Assembly (NCBI RefSeq): GCF_014635905.1
Contig: NZ_BMDS01000005.1
Span: 148,843-212,842 of the forward strand
Source of the DNA: Limosilactobacillus caviae
Lineage (GTDB): Bacteria; Bacillota; Bacilli; Lactobacillales; Lactobacillaceae
DNA: 64,000 nucleotides
Reading direction: 5' to 3'
The notes beneath the pieces are model-generated. The model ran no database searches. It was given only the letters and a program-made list of their open reading frames with translations, and had not been told where the DNA came from. Made by a program: the position numbers and the translations under genes. Below, piece by piece: positions 33,549 through 40,723 of this stretch. The stretch's first letter is position 1; every line of letters starts with the position of its first letter.

Positions 33549-33935
33549 GCAGAGAATATTACAAGTATTAATAATACAAGTACTAATAAGCTGTTAGCTG
33601 ATGCACAGCATTCCTTCCAGGAAATCACTACCCTTTGGCAAAATAATTGGGGATTTCCTAATGGGATTGCTCAACAAGATTTAACTGAGTGGAGTAAGGA
33701 ATTTGGTAATAACCTTGTTTATTACTGTGTTGAGTTTGCTTTGAGACACAATGTAACAGCGAGAGGTGCAGACCCCTACCTTAACAGGAAGCTCAGCGAC
33801 TATCGAAAACAAGGAATTAAGACCGTACAAGCTGCTATTGAGTCTGATCAACGTCACGAGCAACAAATGAGCCGTGAATATCAGCAAAAGAACAATTCGG
33901 CTCCTAGAAAGCCAAAGAAACGAATATACGATTAG
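33516..33935 (+). CDS. DnaD-domain part of phage replication initiator
   Basis: The 139-residue protein has the DnaD/DnaB-II type helical domain (FQEITTLWQNNWGFPNGIAQ, NLVYYCVEFALRHNV, ARGADPYLNRKL) and a basic tail ending KPKKRIYD. ATG 33516 has GAGGGGTG upstream and may allow reinitiation after the truncated HTH fragment; an in-frame ATG at 33501 is also possible. In related phages HTH and DnaD domains are one protein that brings the helicase loader to the origin. Confidence 0.78.
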   Translation: MDFTRPGEADFAENITSINNTSTNKLLADAQHSFQEITTLWQNNWGFPNGIAQQDLTEWSKEFGNNLVYYCVEFALRHNVTARGADPYLNRKLSDYRKQGIKTVQAAIESDQRHEQQMSREYQQKNNSAPRKPKKRIYD

Positions 33936-33946
33936 AGGTGGTTAAG

Positions 33947-34786
33947 ATGGCCCTTACTAAAGCGCAATGGGACATCGATCCTAAGTTGTTTGAACAAGCT
34001 GGTGTAAATATCCATGATCCGAAACTCAAAGAAAAGATGGAACAACGTGCTAAGCAAATGCACAACAAATTTAATCGTGACTTACAAAGAAATAAGACTA
34101 AGGCCGTGTGGAATAAGTCTCTGTGGTCTTCTGGAGAAATTGTATTCAATTTCAAAGACTGGAAGCCAGACGAACGGGAAAATCCACAGCAAGCCCGATT
34201 TTTAGGCAGAAAGGCACTCAATCTATCCAAAGAAATGATTAACGGCCACTTAAACGTTGTTATGAGTGGAGATGCTGGAGTAGGTAAGACCTCATTAGCG
34301 TTAGCCATGCTTAATCTGCTACGTCATAACGGTAAGCAAGTTCTATTTGTCTCAACTGTTGCTTTGAGTGAGTTAGTTAGTCAACAGTACGAGTACAAGG
34401 ATAGAAAAGAACGACTGCAAGGCCTTAAACGGGCAATGGACACATGCGATGTTTTGCTGCTTGATGATCTTGGAGCAGATGGAGGAAGTATCGAAAAAGT
34501 TTCGGGTGATGGCTATATTGGCGCTCGTAAGGACGTACAGGCGCTTTTATTCAGTGTTGCCAATAATCGATACGAAGGTACGGAAAAAGAGCGTAAACGG
34601 GCTAATGAGAAGAATATCAAGCTAATTAAGCCTGTTCACCAGACAATCATTACAACAAACAATACAACCGATGAATTAATCCGAATTTATGGAGAGCGAA
34701 CGATTAGCCGTCTAGTTACTCGTGACCCTAATCATCGCTTGCCATTTAACGAAATGGACGATATGCGAATAAAAGAAGGTATTTAA
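33947..34786 (+). CDS. DnaC/DnaI-like helicase loader ATPase
   Basis: A 279-residue AAA+ ATPase. Walker A is GDAGVGKTSLA (near residue 108), Walker B is VLLLDDLGAD, sensor region IITTNN and the arginine finger region GERTISRL. It would load the replicative helicase together with the DnaD-like protein just upstream. ATG 33947 with AGAGGTGG is used. Confidence 0.92.
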   Translation: MALTKAQWDIDPKLFEQAGVNIHDPKLKEKMEQRAKQMHNKFNRDLQRNKTKAVWNKSLWSSGEIVFNFKDWKPDERENPQQARFLGRKALNLSKEMINGHLNVVMSGDAGVGKTSLALAMLNLLRHNGKQVLFVSTVALSELVSQQYEYKDRKERLQGLKRAMDTCDVLLLDDLGADGGSIEKVSGDGYIGARKDVQALLFSVANNRYEGTEKERKRANEKNIKLIKPVHQTIITTNNTTDELIRIYGERTISRLVTRDPNHRLPFNEMDDMRIKEGI

Positions 34787-34787
34787 C

Positions 34788-34937
34788 ATGAAAACAATAC
34801 GCCCTGCTTGTAATGGAAGCGGCACGTATTTAGACCATAAATGCTGTGTATGTGGTGGAAAGGGAATCTATCACATTAGCAACGAATTAATTATGATGAT
34901 GTATCGCAACGGAGATTTGAAGGGGAAGACAGCATGA
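34788..34937 (+). CDS. Small cysteine-rich protein (49 aa)
   Basis: ATG 34788 follows the loader gene directly and its stop overlaps the next start (ATGA). The 49 residues include CNGSG and CCVCGGKG, spaced like a DnaJ-type CxxCxGxG zinc finger. It may bind zinc and nucleic acid or protein. No longer homologous frame exists in the window. Confidence 0.6.
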   Translation: MKTIRPACNGSGTYLDHKCCVCGGKGIYHISNELIMMMYRNGDLKGKTA

Positions 34938-35455
34938 ATGCAGAAGAGTATTTAACAACCGATGAGCTGGTTTACACGATTAATCATAGCCAAGAGATTG
35001 ATCGTGGCGATGAAATGGGACCATTTGCCGTTAAACGGGGCAAGTATGTTTATGTTTACCGCACATGGCAGGACGCACGAGACGAAGAAGAACGTAAGCC
35101 GATGTGGCAGATGATGATTCCTGTTAACATCGAAAGCTTGTCAGAATTATACGAACGAGAAGATTTAGACGCTGATGATCTAGAAAGTAAAGGCTTCTGG
35201 CCTCTGATTGAACTCATTAGCAAGTATGCACATACACCGTTAGTTTTTCGAGGCACAGTGCTAAGCGATAATGACAAAGAAGAACTGAGGCACCGTTTGC
35301 TAGGCTACTTCAAAGATCATAGTTTTAGTGAGGATTACCGTAATGGACGCTTAGACGCAATGTACGGTGTCATGTGCCAGCTTGGCATGGAAGATGATTA
35401 CGACGCAGCTAAAGGCTCATATAAAGCTATGAAGATTAAGGCGGTGAATGAATGA
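34934..35455 (+). CDS. Unknown early phage protein
   Basis: A 173-residue acidic protein with no recognised motif, translationally coupled to both neighbours (4-nt overlaps). No signal peptide or membrane segment. Confidence 0.6.
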   Translation: MNAEEYLTTDELVYTINHSQEIDRGDEMGPFAVKRGKYVYVYRTWQDARDEEERKPMWQMMIPVNIESLSELYEREDLDADDLESKGFWPLIELISKYAHTPLVFRGTVLSDNDKEELRHRLLGYFKDHSFSEDYRNGRLDAMYGVMCQLGMEDDYDAAKGSYKAMKIKAVNE

Positions 35456-36153
35456 TGACAGAAGAATTAGTAATTATGCGTGATCGGCAAGCAGTGACAA
35501 CCAGTTTGCAAGTAGCAAAGGTATTTGGTAAGGAACACAGAAATGTAATGCAATCAATTAATAACAAACTTCAATCTGCTGAAAATTCAGCAGATTACCA
35601 AAGTATGTTTGTATCAGGCACTTACAAGGATTCCAAAGGAAGAACCTACCCAATGTACTACATGAATCGTGATGGATTTACATTCATTGCGTTTGGCTTT
35701 ACTGGAGCTAAGGCGGATCAATTCAAGTTGAAGTACATTGATGCTTTCAATCAGATGGAGAAGCAACTTCAACAGCAAAAGCCCCTTAGCTTACCTGAAC
35801 AAATTAGTTTGATTGCTAAGGGCTATGAGAGCCTTTCAGCAGACGTTAAGGACATCAAAGACCGTATGGGATTACCTGGCAATATGGCTCATTCGTTTTC
35901 TAAGAAGCGTAACGCAAAGATTATCAATGTTCTAGGCGGTAAGAAATCCAACGCATACTGTGACAAGAACGTTCGAGCTAAGACCTATCGTGCATTGTTC
36001 AGCTCATACCGTGAGACGTTCGATCAAGACCGATACAACGACTTACCGATGAAAGACTTTGACAAGGCAATTGATTTTGTTAATAACTGGTATCCGCCGT
36101 TTGAGTTGCAACAACAGATTCAGATGGCTAATGCACAGCTAGCGATTGTTTAG
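35452..36153 (+). CDS. Rha-type regulator with ORF6C domain
   Basis: The 233-residue protein has an N-terminal Rha domain (VTTSLQVAKVFGKEHRNVMQ, MYYMNRDGFTFIAFGFTG) and a C-terminal ORF6C-type domain (NAKIINVLGGKKSNAY, FDKAIDFVNNWYPP). It is the second Rha-family protein in the element. Likely a phage regulator that represses or antagonises a host or phage repressor. Confidence 0.85.
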   Translation: MMTEELVIMRDRQAVTTSLQVAKVFGKEHRNVMQSINNKLQSAENSADYQSMFVSGTYKDSKGRTYPMYYMNRDGFTFIAFGFTGAKADQFKLKYIDAFNQMEKQLQQQKPLSLPEQISLIAKGYESLSADVKDIKDRMGLPGNMAHSFSKKRNAKIINVLGGKKSNAYCDKNVRAKTYRALFSSYRETFDQDRYNDLPMKDFDKAIDFVNNWYPPFELQQQIQMANAQLAIV

Positions 36154-36166
36154 GAGTGTGGCTGTA

Positions 36167-36634
36167 ATGATATTCGATGTGTTTATCAAGAAGCTTGATG
36201 AAGTAACGCTGAACGGGATGCGTTTTTCAGCTAAGCAAAACGGTAATTGGCTAGAAATTTATCTTAATCATGGTGAAACGCCATCGTTCAAAATCAGCTT
36301 AACTGAGACGTTCCACTTGGTAACTGTGGGTAAAATTCGTGGACGGTTTGATGAATGGAAAAAGATTGCTGATCTATGCTGGGAGTTTGCTAGTACGCCA
36401 ATCCATGAACGATTCGTGCCGTATGTGCTAACAACTGGTACTGGTGACGAAAAGCTATACTTCAAACTACTTGAAGTGATGAACAGCGGAAAAACCGCAA
36501 TGGTGGTTACTTCTAAGCCCGTAGTTTACCGTGATTTTATCTTGAAATTCTATGAGGATACCAATTCAGAACTAAAAAAGCTTATTAATTTAACAAAGGA
36601 AGTTACTAGGGAGGGACTATTTGATGAAGATTGA
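36167..36634 (+). CDS. Unknown phage protein (paralogue of next gene)
   Basis: A 155-residue protein. The segment TPIHERFVPYVLTTGTGDEKLYFKLL resembles TPVKERFPEKRYRLRW of the next gene, so the two are likely duplicates. ATG 36167 has TAGGAGTG upstream. No function known. Confidence 0.6.
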   Translation: MIFDVFIKKLDEVTLNGMRFSAKQNGNWLEIYLNHGETPSFKISLTETFHLVTVGKIRGRFDEWKKIADLCWEFASTPIHERFVPYVLTTGTGDEKLYFKLLEVMNSGKTAMVVTSKPVVYRDFILKFYEDTNSELKKLINLTKEVTREGLFDED

Positions 36635-37111
36635 TGAATTTATTAAAAGAGTAAATGAAATATTTTATGCAGAATATTCCTTTGAAAATAACGAAATTTA
36701 TATATATAGAACAGAGCAAGATATGATTGATGAGAATAAAGATGGTGATGATACGTATTACTTCATGAATGTTAAATTATGCAAAGAAAAATTTTCTTTG
36801 TTCATTGATCCTGATTGGATGCCAGATGATGTAAAGGGATTGTCTTTGCTTTTTAACTTGCTTCGAGAGTTAGAAGAAACACCTGTTAAAGAGCGTTTTC
36901 CAGAAAAGAGGTATCGTTTACGTTGGCTTGACGATAAGGATGGCACCCCAGAATATATATATTTGACTCTAATGCAGGCTGGAATATGTGGAGTGATAAA
37001 AATATTACAGATACTTTTAATGAATCACAACTAGATCAATTAAAGAGAGATCATCCGCTTTTCGCATCCGTAATTGACATAATGAAGGAACCAGTAGAGG
37101 AGGAAGAATAA
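36624..37111 (+). pseudogene. Unknown phage gene with a single-base frameshift near 36980
   Basis: As it stands the frame ends at 37034 with an unusual hydrophobic tail (GICGVIKILQILLM). From 36980 another frame reads WNMWSDKNITDTFNESQLDQ and ends EPVEEEE at 37111, abutting the next start codon. One missing base (for example a T at 36980) would join them into a smooth ~162-residue protein. GGGAGGG precedes ATG 36624. Confidence 0.65.
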
Positions 37112-37374
37112 TGACTAACGAAGAATTTATAACGATGGCAAAACTAAAGGTTAAGAAATATACCTATAAAAATGTTGCTAAAGACGGTACATCACTTTTT
37201 CATGTTTATGTAGTTTGGCAAGCCAAGGTTTTGCAGAACTACAAAGCCTTGTTAGCTACTGATATTGAAGGCGATCAGCATTATTATGAAGCAACTTACA
37301 ACGGCGATAAGAAAGAACTTTACTTAGACGTTTATAACAAGCAAGAAAATAAATGCTTTGAGGTGGACGATTAA
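37111..37374 (+). CDS. DUF6275-like phage protein
   Basis: An 87-residue protein with VYVVWQAKVLQNYKALLAT and YEATYNGDKKELYLDVYNK, the pattern of the DUF6275 phage family. Function unknown. Start overlaps the preceding stop (TAATG) and its stop overlaps the next start. Confidence 0.7.
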   Translation: MTNEEFITMAKLKVKKYTYKNVAKDGTSLFHVYVVWQAKVLQNYKALLATDIEGDQHYYEATYNGDKKELYLDVYNKQENKCFEVDD

Positions 37375-37637
37375 TGCTACATAAATACCGAAAGACAGCC
37401 TTAATTGAAGCTGAACAGTTCGATGGAACAAAAGAAATAAAAGACAAATACCAAATAGTTGATAAAGCAGAATTAACTTCTGCTTACTATCAGGGAGGAA
37501 GTAGGTATTTTCTTCCTACTAGAGAAGGACTCACAGCTATTAATAAATATGGTGATTACATCGCTACTGGCGTTGATGGAGAGCATTGGGTTATCGACCA
37601 AGATATTTTTGAACGGACTTATGAGAGGTGTGACTAG
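37374..37637 (+). CDS. PGDYG-type small phage protein
   Basis: An 87-residue protein. The centre NKYGDYIATGVDGEHWVIDQ matches the small phage family named for its PGDYG motif (here YGDYI), with a C-terminal FERTYE. Function unknown. Confidence 0.7.
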   Translation: MLHKYRKTALIEAEQFDGTKEIKDKYQIVDKAELTSAYYQGGSRYFLPTREGLTAINKYGDYIATGVDGEHWVIDQDIFERTYERCD

Positions 37638-37979
37638 ATGAAACATGAAGCAGAACAAGAATTACTTAAAACACTTAATGGACAATTGAGCGAGTTGCCG
37701 GCCGTTGCTAAGACAATGGTTCAACAATATCAAATGTCAGCAATTGTTCTATCTATTTTGTGCGGTGTACTTTTTATTGCTGCGTTAACTGGCACTATAT
37801 GGCTATCAATTTTCTTCTTTAGGAAACATCGTGATCACCATGATAGCTATGATTTTGCTTCTGGGATGACGGCATTGTTCGGAGGAACAATGAGTGTCTG
37901 CTTATTAACGGCATTATGTTTGAATATTATTCACGCTTGTGCACCAATTGCTTCGATTATTAAAGACTTATTGAACTAA
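37638..37979 (+). CDS. Two-helix membrane protein
   Basis: A 113-residue protein with an amphipathic N-terminus and two hydrophobic helices (IVLSILCGVLFIAALTGTIW and a second around residues 80-100). The loop between them has HRDHHD. It follows the PGDYG gene directly. Function unknown. Confidence 0.55.
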   Translation: MKHEAEQELLKTLNGQLSELPAVAKTMVQQYQMSAIVLSILCGVLFIAALTGTIWLSIFFFRKHRDHHDSYDFASGMTALFGGTMSVCLLTALCLNIIHACAPIASIIKDLLN

Positions 37980-37993
37980 AGAACGAGGTGAAA

Positions 37994-38419
37994 ATGAAAA
38001 TAATATTCAACATTGAGCCCGTCGAACAGGCACGGCCTAGAGCAACTAAAACGTGGAAAGGAATACGCTTGTATGATCCGAAAAAGGTATCGACCTACAA
38101 GAAACAGTTGGGGATGATGTGCAAATTCCAGTACAAGGATAAGCCACTAACTGGCCCGTTAATTGTTAGTCTTAAATTTTATCGACAAGTTCAATCAAGC
38201 GTATCGAAAAAAGAGCGTGAATTACGCCTCTCAGGAATACACAGACCGATTGTAAAACCGGACACGGATAATTACATCAAATCTACTTTGGATGGCTTAA
38301 ATGGCCTGCTATGGGAAGATGACAACCAGATTGTAAAGATAGTTGCTGAAAAGTATTACAGTGACCATCCTAGGGTAGAAATCGAGGTAGAGGAGGTAAA
38401 TGAAGATGGCAATACCTAA
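37994..38419 (+). CDS. rusA: RusA-family Holliday junction resolvase
   Basis: The 141-residue endonuclease resolves Holliday junctions formed in phage recombination. The signature KPDTDNYIKSTLDGLNGLLW with its conserved aspartates is followed by EDDNQIV. ATG 37994 fits the GAGG spacing better than GTG 37988. It complements RecT and the exonuclease upstream. Confidence 0.92.
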   Translation: MKIIFNIEPVEQARPRATKTWKGIRLYDPKKVSTYKKQLGMMCKFQYKDKPLTGPLIVSLKFYRQVQSSVSKKERELRLSGIHRPIVKPDTDNYIKSTLDGLNGLLWEDDNQIVKIVAEKYYSDHPRVEIEVEEVNEDGNT

Positions 38420-38849
38420 AAGACTATCTAAAGCAATGGATTCATTAACTGTTAATCATGAATGGGGTGGAGTTAATGAAATGCCAGAAGAGATCCTTGC
38501 TCCTGATGATTGGCGACTTCAAGAAATTATGAAGTTTCGTAAGGGTTTGAAGTTGCGAGAACCTAGAAGAATTAAAGAAGCTGAATGGCGAATTAAGCAA
38601 TATTTTTATAAGCACAATATTAATAACCCTTTTGCACAAGCTTATATCTTGCGAAAAATTGGCACTAAACAGTCTACTATTCTAAAGATTACAGGGTTAT
38701 CAAAACCTGAATACTATCGTCACGTAGGAGTGTTGTTTCGTAATACAGGCTATTACGGACAATTGAGAATTACAGATGTAGAAGCAGTTTTAAGGCAAGC
38801 AAAAATATCTGACATTTTGAAAGATGTAAATAACAAGATTAAAGAATAG
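38406..38849 (+). CDS. Unknown phage protein with possible HTH
   Basis: A 147-residue basic protein. RKIGTKQSTILKITGLSKPEYYRHV looks like a helix-turn-helix. ATG 38406 is 8 nt from GAGGAGGT and fits better than ATG 38400. It overlaps rusA slightly. May be a late-gene regulator; function not known. Confidence 0.55.
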   Translation: MAIPKRLSKAMDSLTVNHEWGGVNEMPEEILAPDDWRLQEIMKFRKGLKLREPRRIKEAEWRIKQYFYKHNINNPFAQAYILRKIGTKQSTILKITGLSKPEYYRHVGVLFRNTGYYGQLRITDVEAVLRQAKISDILKDVNNKIKE

Positions 38850-38870
38850 AAGTGAATTTGGAGGGAAAAG

Positions 38871-39017
38871 ATGGGAAGAGTAATACGTAATTTTGCGGGA
38901 TATACAGTAATTGGATTTATCGGGCTTATAGTTGTTGGCATTGCATTGTTAGGTCTAGGCGGAGTGCTATACATGGTATTTAGTATTTGGTATGCTGTCT
39001 TTTCCTTCTTTGGATAG
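38871..39017 (+). CDS. Small hydrophobic protein (48 aa)
   Basis: ATG 38871 is preceded by GGAGGGAAAAG. The 48 residues are nearly all hydrophobic after the first ten (VIGFIGLIVVGIALLGLG, then MVFSIWYAVFSFF), so one or two membrane helices are likely. Function unknown. Confidence 0.6.
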   Translation: MGRVIRNFAGYTVIGFIGLIVVGIALLGLGGVLYMVFSIWYAVFSFFG

Positions 39018-39049
39018 CATTTAAAAGCGTTAAATTGCGTTAAAAAGCG

Positions 39050-39081
39050 TAAAAAAAGACGCCCTCACTATGAGAACGTCT
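39050..39081 (-). terminator. Leftward intrinsic terminator before the late regulator
   Basis: AGACG (39057-39061) pairs with CGTCT (39077-39081) and CTCA with TGAG inside. The T-run (seven) lies on the minus strand, so the element stops leftward transcription. No leftward gene lies to its right in the window. Confidence 0.6.
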
Positions 39082-39136
39082 CCTCAGATATCTATTTAAA
39101 ACATATTCATTATATCACAAGGGGAGCGTGCAAATA

Positions 39137-39664
39137 GTGGAACTATTAAAAGGGGATAATAAGAAAGCAACAATTGCGAACGTACAGAATTTCTTTTTAG
39201 ACGAAGATAAATACCCAACTATTCGACGTAGATCGGGTGACTGGGGTGTTAAATCGCCACAGAACGATATTACAGGTATTCGAGGGTCAAGACGTGGTAA
39301 TGGTTCGGAAAAAAGTATGATTGAATATGCTGAATACACGTTAGCTAAACGAGCGGTTGACTATGCGATTGCAGGATGCAGCAGTAGTTACCGACACCCT
39401 AGCCAACAAATTATCAAGTATAGATATATTCAAGGTTTATCTCTTTCAGTAATTAAAGAGAGGATTAATAAATTCGGCAATTCTACTTACTATCGGGCTG
39501 ATGATTATGCTTGCTTGGAATTTGCGGATTGTTTAGAAGCAGTATGTGAACGTCTTAATGTTGATTCTGATATTATTCCTGACTTGCGAGCAAAAAACAG
39601 GAAGAAAACAGGACAAAAAGGGGATGAAAAGAGGACAAAAACGGGAATACAACGGGAGATATAA
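39137..39664 (+). CDS. arpU: ArpU family late transcriptional regulator
   Basis: A 175-residue protein similar to ArpU-type regulators that switch on late phage genes. It has SSSYRHPSQQIIKYRYIQGL and SVIKERINKFGNSTYYRADDY, resembling a sigma-like HTH. GTG 39137 is 10 nt from GGGGAG and is preferred to GTG 39128, which is only 1 nt away. It comes just before the structured RNA and late genes, as expected for its role. Confidence 0.83.
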   Translation: MELLKGDNKKATIANVQNFFLDEDKYPTIRRRSGDWGVKSPQNDITGIRGSRRGNGSEKSMIEYAEYTLAKRAVDYAIAGCSSSYRHPSQQIIKYRYIQGLSLSVIKERINKFGNSTYYRADDYACLEFADCLEAVCERLNVDSDIIPDLRAKNRKKTGQKGDEKRTKTGIQREI

Positions 39665-39680
39665 CGTTATATTATGTTAT
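39661..39680. promoter_or_regulatory. Palindrome ATAACGTTAT at the end of arpU
   Basis: ATAACGTTAT (39661-39670) is a perfect palindrome, followed by a half-copy TATGTTAT. It overlaps the arpU stop and immediately precedes the structured RNA, so it could be a late-regulator site or part of an unusual promoter; no standard -35 is visible. Confidence 0.4.
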
Positions 39681-40223
39681 CGTCGCAAAGTTAGTTAATA
39701 AAACTTTGCACGCTCCGTTTAAATATGTGCCTAAGCAAGCCTGAAACTGCTATGCGTGTTTCCGGCGTTTAACGATACTCGCAACGGGATCTCTTGTTAA
39801 ACGTAGGAAGTGTGGAATCCGGTAGCCAAGCCGACGCGATGGTGGCAGATGACCATAATCCACATTGAGACTATCGTTAACTAACTTCAAAATAAATTTA
39901 CGGTAACGGTTAAATTTGGTTTGTGCGTTTTGGAAGATCTCCTTTAGATCATTAAATTTACATGCTACTCTGATAGTCTCGTAGCAACCGTGCTGTAATC
40001 AGCAGAAGAGTATGCAATCTAACTCAGCGGCTAGAGGATTGCCAATATTAAGGACAGCAAAACCGTTACAGGAGTAGGCGGAAAACTACGACCGGGTGCG
40101 GTGATTGTGTGGTCCTGATTATGCGAATATGCAAACTAGATGCCAAGTATCCTGGAGTGGTCCAATACTTGTGGGGGCAGTTCCCAATATTCGCAATTGC
40201 AGTGCTTACGAGTCGCACTGCTT

Positions 40224-40293
40224 GCTGAGGTCCAAGATGGGCACACAACCGGCCTTGTGTGGCAAAAGCGTGGTTCGAATCCACCTCTCAGCT
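40224..40293 (+). ncRNA. tRNA-like domain 1
   Basis: GCTGAGG (40224) pairs with TCTCAGC (40286) as a 7-bp acceptor stem, with the T-arm GTGG-TTCGAAT-CCAC directly before it. The middle has a long hairpin (ACACAA/TTGTGT with loop CCGGCC) in place of an anticodon arm, and no D-arm. There is no U33 or 7-nt anticodon loop and no encoded CCA, so it is not a normal tRNA. Confidence 0.65.
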
Positions 40294-40443
40294 TTATCAC
40301 GGCAAATTTAACTATGATAGGAGATGAAAGCTCCTCTTTCGTAATTGCATAGTCTTTTTTGTCCAAGCCGTGATGTAATACAGAGATGCAAAGAGTAACA
40401 AAAAATCAAAAACGATTAGTGGATGCAAGCATCTCTGTATTAT

Positions 40444-40550
40444 GCTGATGTTATTGTGGAGCACTCCTAATGGTTCGCTATCATGGGGGTGGCAATATGG
40501 GCATTCTAGGTCGCTCCTAGTTTGTGGCGGTTCGATTCCGTCCATCAGCA
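40444..40550 (+). ncRNA. tRNA-like domain 2 with expanded D-side arm
   Basis: GCTGATG pairs perfectly with CATCAGC (7 bp), followed by discriminator A. The T-arm GGCGG-TTCGATT-CCGTC has a canonical 5-bp stem and 7-base loop. The anticodon-like hairpin is CTAGG-TCGCT-CCTAG (5-base loop). On the D side there is a ~45-nt extended hairpin (ATTG...CAAT outside, ATGG-TTCG-CTAT inside). Total 107 nt, too long and too odd for a tRNA that decodes. Confidence 0.7.
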
Positions 40551-40670
40551 TTCAAGGCTCATCTACTTTTTAAAACATTCAACGAAAGGAGGAACACCTA
40601 CTTACTATGATGTTCTTCTATATGCCTTGATTGTCCGCAATGACGTTAAACTAATTTAAATCACCTTCAG

Positions 40671-40699
40671 AAGTCTAGCTATTGTGGCTAGGCTTTTGT
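40671..40699 (+). terminator. Terminator after the structured RNA
   Basis: AAGTCTAGC pairs with GCTAGGCTT over 9 bp (one T-G) around loop TATTGTG, followed by TTG and T-rich sequence. It probably ends the RNA transcript. The 120 nt between the RNA and this hairpin holds a GAAAGGAGGAAC site but no convincing gene. Confidence 0.7.
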
Positions 40700-40723
40700 A
40701 TTATGTTTAGTTAGGTGATTTAA

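Larger units (their letters stand above)
39681..40551 (+). ncRNA. Large structured phage RNA (GOLLD/ROOL-like), about 870 nt
   Basis: The region between arpU and the next gene has no plausible protein gene but is packed with complementary segments. Examples are CGTTTAAC/GTTAAACG (39766, 39796), TGTGGA/TCCACA (39811, 39859), AAATTTA/TAAATTT (39894, 39911), GCTAC/GTAGC (39964, 39981), TGCGAATAT/ATATTCGCA (40122, 40187), CAAGTAT/ATACTTG (40144, 40165), GCAGTGC/GCACTGC (40199, 40215), ATCACGGC/GCCGTGAT (40296, 40367) and a perfect 14-bp stem (40376-40389 with 40429-40442). A long-range pairing AAGTTAGTTAA with TTAACTAACTT spans 200 nt. From 40122 to 40550 almost every base is inside a stem domain. 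Size, prophage setting and tRNA-like domains match the GOLLD and ROOL giant RNAs known from Lactobacillales phages; class assignment is inference. Confidence 0.75.

Noticed and set aside
37994..38419. An ATG versus GTG start for RusA giving a restriction-type nuclease
   Set aside because: The KPDTDNYIKSTLDG signature clearly marks RusA; the start choice changes only two residues.
40224..40293. A normal tRNA gene
   Set aside because: Acceptor and T-arm fit, but the D-arm is missing and the central hairpin has a 6-base loop without U33, so it should not decode.
40066..40551. Frames of 68-79 codons on both strands inside the structured RNA
   Set aside because: They overlap each other in several frames, have no ribosome binding sites, and the sequence is explained better by RNA stems.
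40586..40660. Possible small toxin-like peptide frame after the structured RNA (reads YYDVLLYALIVRNDVKLI)
   Set aside because: A GAAAGGAGG site is present, but the frame has no start codon at a proper distance; the ATG that is well placed gives only 7 codons. It may be a degenerate remnant; support is too weak to list as a gene.
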